A DNA stretch of 8,990 bases, taken from the NCBI GenBank assembly GCA_002429315.1, contig DIZC01000008.1:4692-13681 (forward strand). The letters are read 5' to 3'. A program made the translations under genes and the position numbers. Positions 1 through 5,451 of the stretch are shown piece by piece; position 1 is the first letter of the stretch; each line of letters starts with the position of its first letter. The notes under the pieces are model-generated. The model ran no database searches, was not told where the DNA came from, and saw only the letters and a list, made by a program, of their open reading frames with translations. This stretch comes from Alphaproteobacteria bacterium UBA6038 (GTDB taxonomy: Bacteria; Pseudomonadota; Alphaproteobacteria; Micropepsales; Micropepsaceae).

Positions 1-1203
1 CGTGAGATCGTCGGCGTCGCGGATCAGATGCGACATCGACGGCGTGCTGCCCAGGTCGCGCGTACCGGGCACCGAGACCTCCCCGGAAAGGGTCACGATC
101 CCGTTCGATGCGGAGCGCTCGAAGTCGACAAATAACACTTCCCCAGATCGGATGATTCCGCTCTTACCGACAGACACCATTTTGGTGCGACCATCGCTCA
201 GGAGTTCCAGCTTCGCCAGCCGCTTGGCGCCTGCCAATTCGGTTCCACCGGCCAGCGCCACCAGCGATTCTTCGGTGATGGCGGAGGCGCCCGGCGCCAG
301 TTCGTAGATACCGGGCCGCTTGATCAATCCTGCCACGGCGACTGTCTGGCCGATGGTCGGCACGATGATGCGGTCGCCTTCCGTCAACGCGCCGATGGCG
401 GAATACCCGCCGGTGGCGATGATCGAGTAAAGATCGAGCCGGATTCGCCGCGCGCCGCGGACAAGGACGACGTTGCGCAGGCTGCCCGTCTTCTTGATGC
501 CGCCGGACAGCAGCAGCGCGTCGAGCGGCGTGTTCAATCCCGTCAGGGTGCGCAGGCCGGGCGCAGCCACTTCGCCCGTTACCAGAACGGCAATCTGGCG
601 CACGGTGCCGATCGAAACGAACGCCTGCGTTCCGATCATCTGTTTTGCGGCCCGGCGGGCAATATCCGCTCGCACTTCGCCGAAAGTCCGGCCGGCCGCC
701 GAGATCGGCGTCAATTCCGGCAGGATGATGCGGCCATCGCGATCGACCGTGACGGTATAGGCGACGTTTTCATGGCCTCGGAACACGACGTTGATCTGGT
801 CGCCGGCGCCGAGAATGTAGCTGTCCTGCAACGCACCGACCTGGGTGACGGGCACGCTGCTGCCGACGCCAAAGGTGTCGTAACCGAACTGCGTGAGGGG
901 ACGTCCGGCGCGCTGCGAAAACAGCTGCTCGAGGTGCGACGCAGGCTGCGGAATTGGAGCAGCGGCCGGCGCCATGGTGGGTGCGATGCTCGTCTGCGAG
1001 GGCATTGTCGGCGCAGAAGGGACCTGGGCCGCCGGTGGTGTTATCGTCTGGCCGGTAGAACTCTGTCCCCCGATGGCATTCAGGATGCTTTGGACGTCCG
1101 GGCTGGTTTGCGCATACGTGCCGGAGGGCCCCATGGCGCAGAATGCCAGCACCAGAACCGCGGCCACGCGCATTGCGGCGGCGCAAAGCTTCCTCACCAA
1201 CAT
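1..1203 (-). CDS. Wza-type polysaccharide export protein, C-terminus cut by window edge
   Basis: The frame stays open from an ATG at 1203 to base 1 (401 codons) and continues outside the window. Residues 1-31 look like a Sec signal peptide ending in TYA before Q32. C22 follows LAF, which is not a good lipobox. Residues 48-90 form a Pro/Ala/Thr-rich linker. A Poly_export domain begins near 128 (YILGAGDQINVVFRG) and runs to about 200. It is followed by SLBB-type modules near 205-255 (VLVTGEVAAPGLRTL), 287-335 (VAVAGLIKRPGIYEL) and from 369 (VTLSGEVSVPGTRDL). By family, such proteins form the periplasmic/outer-membrane channel that exports capsule or exopolysaccharide in Wzx/Wzy- or ABC-type systems. 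The length and the number of SLBB repeats exceed E. coli Wza, as in many alphaproteobacterial homologues. The ribosome binding site is weak (AAAGAG, then GGGGTG just before ATG). The sugar substrate cannot be inferred. Confidence 0.9.
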   Translation of the reverse strand, partial: MLVRKLCAAAMRVAAVLVLAFCAMGPSGTYAQTSPDVQSILNAIGGQSSTGQTITPPAAQVPSAPTMPSQTSIAPTMAPAAAPIPQPASHLEQLFSQRAGRPLTQFGYDTFGVGSSVPVTQVGALQDSYILGAGDQINVVFRGHENVAYTVTVDRDGRIILPELTPISAAGRTFGEVRADIARRAAKQMIGTQAFVSIGTVRQIAVLVTGEVAAPGLRTLTGLNTPLDALLLSGGIKKTGSLRNVVLVRGARRIRLDLYSIIATGGYSAIGALTEGDRIIVPTIGQTVAVAGLIKRPGIYELAPGASAITEESLVALAGGTELAGAKRLAKLELLSDGRTKMVSVGKSGIIRSGEVLFVDFERSASNGIVTLSGEVSVPGTRDLGSTPSMSHLIRDADDLT

Positions 1204-1235
1204 CACCCCAGCTCTTTCTGAATGGCCTGTGCCGG

Positions 1236-1259
1236 AAAACCCAATGGCGTCCGGGTTTT
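1236..1259. other. Inverted repeat in the oxidase/export intergenic gap
   Basis: AAAACCC (1236-1242) and GGGTTTT (1253-1259) form a 7-bp stem with a 10-nt loop in the 213-nt gap between the oxidase stop and the export-protein start. With A and T tracts on either side it could act as a weak terminator for the oxidase transcript or as a leader hairpin 33 nt before the export start. The stem has only three G-C pairs, so the role is uncertain. I see nothing else clear in the gap (1204-1416). Confidence 0.3.
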
Positions 1260-1416
1260 ACTCTGGAGCGGCCAGCGCTTCAAGCGGGTCGCCGCAGGTT
1301 ATCGGGGCGGCGCGAAACGGGCCGCGAGCCCAGCAGGGTCCCGCCTCGAATTGAAGATATTTGTGGACGCGAGCGTCGCGCGGCCGTTCTCCGGGTGGGC
1401 AGCCGCGACTCTCTCG

Positions 1417-3039
1417 TTAAGGCAGCGCGGCGGACGGACCGGCGTCGTTTCCTGTACGAGCGGCTGGCGCAGACGCGGTGGGCGCAAAGGTCACTTGGCC
1501 AAGTGACGCGGCGACCTCCCGCGCGGCGCGCAAGCCGCTCTTCACAGCGGAATTGAGAAAGCCGTTCTGATTGACCGTGTGTTCCCCCGCAAAGAAGCAG
1601 TTGCCCTCAGGCTCGCGCTCGATGCCGAGGATGGTCGTCTGATAGCCAGGCGGATAAGTGCTGTAGCTGCCGTATGACCAGGGATTGAACTGCCAGGCAT
1701 TCTTGATCATCAGCCCGTTCCAAAGGCGCCGGAGTCCCGGGATTAGTGGCTCCGCCTGTTTCATCAGCAGCAGTGCAAGCGAGTTATCCTCCATCTCGCC
1801 CGCCTGGACGGCCTGGGTGTCACCGGCGAAGAAATTGAAGATGCCGGCCTCGCCCGGCTGGCCCCGGGTCACGTCCCACGTCGTGTCGAAACCGATCGCG
1901 GGCATCCGGATCTCGCTGTTGCAGCCGACCTCGTACCATTTGCGCCGGGTGAACTGCAGCTGGGTCTTGCACGATATGCCCATGGGCAGGGTGTCGATCG
2001 ACTGGACCTTGAGCGGACGAAAACCTGCTCTGCTGAAATCGACGGCCACCCGCATCACCGAGAACGGAATTGTCAGAATGACGCGGTCGTAATCCCGATC
2101 GAATCGCCTGGACGACTGCGCGAACGACAGACGGAAGCGTCCGTCGGACAATTGCCGGATCGCCATCAAAGCCGTCGCAGAGATCAGCCGCGCGCCGAGA
2201 TCGTTGGCGATGATGGTCGCGATCTGATCGTTGCCGCCCTCTATGTGATAGTGCTGGTCGCTGTCCGTGTAATACAAATTGAAGTTGTCTCTCGGATCTT
2301 CCGCAAGCGTCGGGATTGCGCAGAGCGCGCTCTGCTTGTCCGCGTCGAGCGCATTTTCTTCGGTAAAGGCATTCTCGATCAGCTGGCCCAGTTGGCTGCG
2401 GCGGCCGCCTGGGACGACCCTGTGCACCCAGTCGCTGATCGTCATCGAATCGAAGTGCCTCGCCGCCCTCGTCGAATGCCTGTAATTGAAATCGCCGATC
2501 GCGTTGCTTTGCTTCTGCACCAGATCGTAAATCGGCTGCCAGTCGCGGGTTGCGTCGGCAAGATTGTAGGGCTGGCCGTTGAACATGTAGAGCGCGTTGG
2601 TGCCCGGCGGGACCGCGCCAAGAACGTTCGTGAGCTTCAATCCAAGTTCCCGCGCAAGGTGACGGATCGCGTGGTGGTCGGTGTCGATGAGTTCGCCGCC
2701 ATGCTCGGCAATCTGGTTGTCGGCGAAGATACCGCGCGCGGTGAAGCAGCGCCCGCCGACGCGGGTATTGCCCTCATACACATCGGCGTGGAGACCGAAC
2801 GTCTTTTTCAGTTCCCGGGCCGCGGTCAATCCGGCGAGCCCGGCTCCGACGATTGCGATCCTGGCCTCCGCAGCACGCAGCGAAAGCGGCAGCAGCATGC
2901 TGCTTACGCTCGCCGCCGTACCGATCAGCACGCTCCGGCGGGAGGGAAGAGCGCCGATTGCGCCTTCCGAGGCATGCGCCTCAATTGCTGCCAAGCGGGT
3001 CGCCCGCTTGAGCATGTGCATCAGTGGTGTTCTGGCCAT
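1417..3039 (-). CDS. Tat-exported FAD-dependent amine oxidase (flavin monoamine oxidase family)
   Basis: This is a 540-residue flavoprotein. The start at 3039 is preferred because GAGAGGAG lies just upstream. A longer open frame runs back into the tRNA gene and is not credible. A twin-arginine motif SRRSVLI (33-39) and hydrophobic stretch (about 40-56, ending LRAAEA) indicate Tat export of a folded cofactor protein. The Rossmann FAD motif follows at once: IVGAGLAGL (63-71), ribose-binding E89 and RVGGRC (93-98). GGELID (114-119) and FAGEHT near 483-488 are the other conserved flavin contacts of this family. Members oxidise primary or secondary amines or L-amino acids to imines with H2O2 release; the substrate here is unknown. 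The C-terminal 30 residues are Ala/Pro-rich and low in complexity. The gene stands alone between the tRNA and the polysaccharide export gene. Confidence 0.88.
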   Translation of the reverse strand: MARTPLMHMLKRATRLAAIEAHASEGAIGALPSRRSVLIGTAASVSSMLLPLSLRAAEARIAIVGAGLAGLTAARELKKTFGLHADVYEGNTRVGGRCFTARGIFADNQIAEHGGELIDTDHHAIRHLARELGLKLTNVLGAVPPGTNALYMFNGQPYNLADATRDWQPIYDLVQKQSNAIGDFNYRHSTRAARHFDSMTISDWVHRVVPGGRRSQLGQLIENAFTEENALDADKQSALCAIPTLAEDPRDNFNLYYTDSDQHYHIEGGNDQIATIIANDLGARLISATALMAIRQLSDGRFRLSFAQSSRRFDRDYDRVILTIPFSVMRVAVDFSRAGFRPLKVQSIDTLPMGISCKTQLQFTRRKWYEVGCNSEIRMPAIGFDTTWDVTRGQPGEAGIFNFFAGDTQAVQAGEMEDNSLALLLMKQAEPLIPGLRRLWNGLMIKNAWQFNPWSYGSYSTYPPGYQTTILGIEREPEGNCFFAGEHTVNQNGFLNSAVKSGLRAAREVAASLGQVTFAPTASAPAARTGNDAGPSAALP

Positions 3040-3079
3040 GGTCTCCTCTCGCTTTATGTCCCCCGACCAGGCGAATCGC

Positions 3080-3085
3080 AGTATA
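3080..3085 (-). promoter_or_regulatory. Possible -10 box for the amine oxidase
   Basis: Read on the minus strand this is TATACT, five of six matches to TATAAT, about 40 nt before the oxidase ATG. No convincing -35 lies 16-18 nt upstream, so this is only a candidate. The whole 153-nt gap between the oxidase and the tRNA (3040-3192) holds nothing else I can identify. Confidence 0.3.
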
Positions 3086-3192
3086 CGCTGGGCAAGCCGA
3101 TCGAAACACCCGCGCACAGCCCGCAGCATCGCGATGACTCGATAGTGGCGAGCAAAACGCCGCAACGGCAGTGACTTAATCAATCGAAAAAG

Positions 3193-3267
3193 TGGTGGGC
3201 CCGGATGGGATCGAACCATCGACCCTCTGATTAAAAGTCAGATGCTCTACCCCTGAGCTACGGGCTC
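3193..3267 (-). tRNA. tRNA-Lys(UUU), left copy, with acceptor mismatch
   Basis: The 75 nt fold as a full cloverleaf with an encoded CCA end. The anticodon stem TCTGA/TCAGA encloses the loop CTTTTAA, giving anticodon UUU (Lys). The T arm is GATGG-TTCGATC-CCATC. The acceptor 5' side is GAGCCCG and the 3' side CGGGCCC, so pair 2-71 is A-C rather than A-U, caused by a G at plus-strand 3198. The body otherwise equals the right copy at 5333-5407. A -10-like TATGGT is retained upstream (3283-3288), but the -35 position reads CTTCGC, so the native promoter seems broken. CTTTTTC directly follows the CCA and could terminate transcription. It may be a poorly expressed or decaying copy. Confidence 0.92.
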
Positions 3268-3295
3268 GCCTTGGGGCCGCGGACCATAGGGGCGA
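3193..3295. repeat. 103-bp direct repeat, left copy (tRNA-Lys plus leader)
   Basis: It is identical to 5333-5435 at 101 of 103 positions; the differences are 3198 (G versus A) and 3277 (C versus T). It covers the tRNA and 28 bp of 5' leader up to just past the -10 box. Similarity stops at 3296 on the island side and at 3192 on the oxidase side. The two copies are 2140 bp apart and flank the SIR2 gene, as expected of attachment-site duplications at a tRNA gene. Confidence 0.9.
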
Positions 3296-3429
3296 CAGTC
3301 GCCGCGCGAAGGACAAACCAGCTATGGGAAAGCGGCCGTGAATGCACCACAGACCCACGGCTACTTAAACCTGTGAATTTGCAGCGCGACCACTAGACAA
3401 CGCGCCCCTAGCGTTCTCTAACTGTTCGC

Positions 3430-4233
3430 ATGGGTCTCGCTGATATAGATGTACTCACGCAACTCGCGTTTTCGGTTTCCGAGAACAAAGGGGTCTTTGC
3501 GCTGCTGATCGGCTCCGGTCTGTCGCGCGCGGCAGAGATACCGACAGGCTGGGAAATCACACTGGACCTAATTCGGCGTGTTGGCGCGGTGCAAGGCGTT
3601 GCCGATCAGCCTGACTGGGCCAAATGGTACGCGGAACAGACTGGCAATGACCCGGATTATTCGCGGCTGCTTGAAGCTCTCGCGGCGCTACCAACCGAGC
3701 GGCGCGCTATCCTTCACTCGTACATCGAACCAACAGCCGAAGATCGCGAAGCAGGGCGCAAGTCGCCCACGCAGGCGCACTACGCAATTGCCGACCTGGT
3801 CGCCTCGGGCCACGTCCGCGTAATTGTCACGACCAATTTCGACCGGCTCATGGAAACAGCGCTGAGGGAGCGCGGTGTTGAGCCAACCGTCGTTTCTTCC
3901 GTGGACGCACTTGTTGGGGCCGAGCCGATCACACATTCGCGCTGCTACGTGTTGAAGCTCCACGGTGACTACAAAGACGCCCGGATTTTGAACACGGACA
4001 AAGAGCTCAGCGCCTACCCCAAGCAGATAAACGCGCTCCTGGACCGCATTTTCGATGAACACGGGTTGATTATCTGTGGCTGGTCTGGCGAGTGGGACGA
4101 AGCTCTGCGGCGCGCAATGTTACGCGCACCAAACCGAACGGTATCCGGTTTATTGGGCCGCTCGCAGCGCGCTGCACAACAGCGCAGGCGAGCTTGCTGC
4201 CCACCGTGGCGCAAAGGTTGTCACCATCACTGA
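3430..4233 (+). CDS. N-terminal SIR2 catalytic part of the interrupted gene
   Basis: This is the frame as it would be translated without repair: 267 codons, of which 1-236 are SIR2-like. The last 31 residues (from TVSGLLGRSQ) are out-of-frame sequence rich in Arg and Cys and unlike any domain. The NAD-binding loop is LLIGSGLSRAAEIPTGWEI (25-43). The conserved TTNFD is at 134-138, where the Asn is a family catalytic residue, and the catalytic-type His lies in LKLHGD (175-180). GWSGEWDEA (217-225) is the late Rossmann motif. All key active-site residues are therefore intact upstream of the break. The truncated product lacks the last strand of the fold and the whole C-terminal region, so it is probably inactive. 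It could be a toxic or regulatory fragment, but nothing in the sequence shows this. Confidence 0.7.
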   Translation: MGLADIDVLTQLAFSVSENKGVFALLIGSGLSRAAEIPTGWEITLDLIRRVGAVQGVADQPDWAKWYAEQTGNDPDYSRLLEALAALPTERRAILHSYIEPTAEDREAGRKSPTQAHYAIADLVASGHVRVIVTTNFDRLMETALRERGVEPTVVSSVDALVGAEPITHSRCYVLKLHGDYKDARILNTDKELSAYPKQINALLDRIFDEHGLIICGWSGEWDEALRRAMLRAPNRTVSGLLGRSQRAAQQRRRACCPPWRKGCHHH

Positions 4234-5221
4234 CGCCAACCGCTTCTTCTGCGATCTACGCGACCGAGTGCAGACATTGGAGCAGGCGCGGCGCGTAAGC
4301 CCTCGAAGCGTTGAACTAACAGTTGCCAGCGCAAAGCGCTTTCTGGCAAAGCCGGAACATCGCATTGACCTGGACGAACTGGTCGCCGCAGAAGCGGATA
4401 AAGTTGCTGCATTTGTCACACAAAAAGAGGTGGGTCAGGGACGTTGGGAGGAAACGGCGTACCGCAACAGGGTTCGCCGGGTCGAAGCCGCTGTCGAGGC
4501 GCTCGCAAAAATCAGCGGCGTAATGGGGCGGTGGGGCAATGACACTGAATATCGCGCCGTCTGCGATCTGGTACGCGCGATGTATGCCGACGCCAAACGC
4601 GATTGGAATGGTTTGGTCGCCTATCTGCATCTTCGGGGTTACGCTGCCGTGCTTGTCACTGCAGCCTATTCACTGGGGCTAATTCGGGCACAGCGCTGGA
4701 ACATACTGCGCCAATTCTTTGATGCTCAAATCACACGCCAAGAACGGCAACCGGTCACGATTGCGGACTGCCTGACGCCGGGATGTTGGGACGGGGCGGA
4801 GAGAGACACTTGGCAACATCTGGAGGGACTTGAGCGTCGTCCTACTCCGTTGAGTGACCATCTCCTGGATGTATTCACCGAATGGGGAAAGAGCTTCCTC
4901 GGGTCTACCAGCGACATGGTGTTGCTGTTCGAACGCTTTGAGGTGCTTGGCTCCCTCGCAGTGTTCGGGCAGCGCTACGATCTAGCCACTTTGCAGAAAG
5001 CCAAAATGGAGGCGGACCGCGGCCAGCAATTTGCCTATGCGCCCACCGGGCGGTTCGTTTGGGATTGGGATAACTATAGGGTTCTAGCGCAAGAGATGAA
5101 TGACGACGCCACCTACAAATCAGCACTGTTGAATGCGGGCTTCGCACGGGGTTCTCCCGACATGGTCCCAGTATTCCTTGAAACGCTTGAGCAAGCTGCC
5201 GACCGGATGCGGTGGAGTTAG
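4076..5221 (+). CDS. C-terminal helical region of the interrupted SIR2 gene
   Basis: The open frame could begin at a GTG at 4076, but that codon lies inside the SIR2 coding frame, has no ribosome binding site and would give a non-homologous start. Meaningful sequence begins at 4139 (RYPVYWAARSALHN). After the last SIR2 strand (GAKVVTITDANRFF) the remaining 330 or so residues look mostly alpha-helical, with Trp and Leu at intervals. Segments include LEQARRVSPRSVELTVASAK, RRVEAAVEALAKISGVMGRW, SDMVLLFERFEVLGSLAVFG and DMVPVFLETLEQAADRMRWS at the C-terminus. I recognise no catalytic motif, membrane segment or nucleic-acid-binding motif. By analogy with other SIR2 defence proteins it could sense the phage or control the NADase, but that is inference. 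It is unlikely to be expressed alone. Confidence 0.55.
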   Translation: MAGLASGTKLCGAQCYAHQTERYPVYWAARSALHNSAGELAAHRGAKVVTITDANRFFCDLRDRVQTLEQARRVSPRSVELTVASAKRFLAKPEHRIDLDELVAAEADKVAAFVTQKEVGQGRWEETAYRNRVRRVEAAVEALAKISGVMGRWGNDTEYRAVCDLVRAMYADAKRDWNGLVAYLHLRGYAAVLVTAAYSLGLIRAQRWNILRQFFDAQITRQERQPVTIADCLTPGCWDGAERDTWQHLEGLERRPTPLSDHLLDVFTEWGKSFLGSTSDMVLLFERFEVLGSLAVFGQRYDLATLQKAKMEADRGQQFAYAPTGRFVWDWDNYRVLAQEMNDDATYKSALLNAGFARGSPDMVPVFLETLEQAADRMRWS

Positions 5222-5234
5222 ACGACTGGCATGG

Positions 5235-5251
5235 GTGACGATTACCGTCAC
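5235..5251 (+). terminator. Small hairpin after the SIR2 stop
   Basis: GTGACG (5235-5240) pairs with CGTCAC (5246-5251) over a 5-nt loop, 14 nt after the SIR2 stop codon. There is no T-run, so it is at best a weak terminator or an mRNA 3'-end protecting hairpin. Confidence 0.3.
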
Positions 5252-5268
5252 GCCGCGAGCGCCAAACG

Positions 5269-5318
5269 TTAGCCCGAGCGGGTTTGCAGCCGCTCGCGTC
5301 TGGGAACTTGTTGGCTAA
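5269..5318. other. Nested inverted repeats at the island's right end
   Basis: CGAGCGG (5275-5281) pairs with CCGCTCG (5290-5296) over an 8-nt loop. Just outside, TTAGCC (5269-5274) pairs with GGCTAA (5313-5318), with a 16-nt bulge on one side. The structure ends 14 bp before the right direct repeat. It could be a folded recombination site, a terminator for the SIR2 transcript, or chance. Recombinase or integration host factor sites cannot be confirmed by eye. Confidence 0.4.
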
Positions 5319-5332
5319 GTCCTTGGATTTAT

Positions 5333-5407
5333 TGGTGAGCCCGGATGGGATCGAACCATCGACCCTCTGATTAAAAGTCAGATGCTCTACCCCTGAGCTA
5401 CGGGCTC
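5333..5407 (-). tRNA. tRNA-Lys(UUU), right copy, probably the functional one
   Basis: The cloverleaf is complete, 75 nt with an encoded CCA. The acceptor is GAGCCCG/CGGGCTC with all seven pairs formed, unlike the left copy. The anticodon loop CTTTTAA gives UUU for AAA/AAG lysine codons. Its leader carries a sigma70-type promoter embedded in the end of tgt. The island lies directly downstream of its 3' end and no T-run follows the CCA, so its original terminator probably stayed with the left copy. Confidence 0.95.
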
Positions 5408-5435
5408 GCCTTGGGGTCGCGGACCATAGGGGCGA
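5333..5435. repeat. 103-bp direct repeat, right copy
   Basis: This is the partner of 3193-3295, with two mismatches (5338 A for G, 5417 T for C). Its outer end (5435) falls between the -10 and -35 boxes of the tRNA promoter, so duplication did not copy the -35 to the left side. Confidence 0.9.
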
Positions 5436-5451
5436 GGGTCAGGCCGGTCAA
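5423..5451 (-). promoter_or_regulatory. sigma70-type promoter of tRNA-Lys, overlapping the tgt stop codon
   Basis: On the minus strand, TTGACC (plus 5446-5451) is separated by exactly 17 nt from TATGGT (plus 5423-5428), 15 nt before the tRNA 5' end. The -35 matches the consensus at five of six bases. The TGA stop of tgt (5448-5450) is part of the -35 box, so the gene end and the promoter are fused. In the left tRNA copy the -10 is kept but the -35 position reads CTTCGC. Confidence 0.75.

Larger units (their letters stand above)
3430..5221 (+). pseudogene. SIR2-family defence-type protein, interrupted by a frameshift near 4138
   Basis: Two frames join into one protein of about 596 residues. 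Frame one reads through R236 (CGA at 4135-4137). Skipping the single A at 4138 continues as CGG TAT CCG (RYPVYWAAR) from 4139 to the TAG at 5219-5221. The join restores the end of the SIR2 Rossmann fold (GWSGEWDEALRRAMLRAPN, then RYPVYW and GAKVVTITDA), so the extra base is likely a real lesion or a sequencing error, not two genes. SIR2 domains in bacterial defence (DSR, Thoeris ThsA, SIR2-HerA, SIR2-pAgo) consume NAD+ on infection to abort phage growth. A defence role here is inferred from the domain and the island setting. No partner gene is adjacent. There is no clear ribosome binding site before 3430 and no convincing promoter in 3296-3429. Confidence 0.8.
3193..5435. mobile_element. Putative tRNA-Lys-flanked mini genomic island carrying a SIR2 gene
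   Basis: The segment is bounded by the 103-bp repeats that contain tRNA-Lys. The unique interior (3296-5332) holds one gene on the plus strand, against the minus-strand direction of all neighbours. It is visibly less GC-rich: one counted 60-base row of the SIR2 gene (4621-4680) is 57% GC, against 68% in a tgt row (5881-5940). A T-run sits downstream of the left tRNA and an intact promoter upstream of the right tRNA, which fits one ancestral tRNA gene split by an insertion. No integrase, transposase or excisionase is visible, so movement would need help in trans or homologous recombination between the repeats. A local duplication with later insertion is the alternative. Confidence 0.65.

Noticed and set aside
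2152..3174. 340-codon open frame on the plus strand opposite the amine oxidase
   Set aside because: It is a shadow of the oxidase frame; the FAD motifs are on the other strand.
3040..3219. N-terminal extension of the amine oxidase by 60 codons
   Set aside because: It runs into the tRNA-Lys gene, has no family similarity, and the downstream ATG at 3039 has a strong ribosome binding site followed by a sensible Tat signal.
3296..3429. Small gene or promoter upstream of the SIR2 gene
   Set aside because: I found no credible coding frame with a ribosome binding site and no -35/-10 pair with proper spacing on the plus strand.
4076..4138. Independent start (GTG) for a second gene after the SIR2 fragment
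   Set aside because: There is no ribosome binding site, the start lies inside conserved SIR2 sequence in the other frame, and residues before 4139 do not resemble the family. A frameshifted single gene explains the data better.
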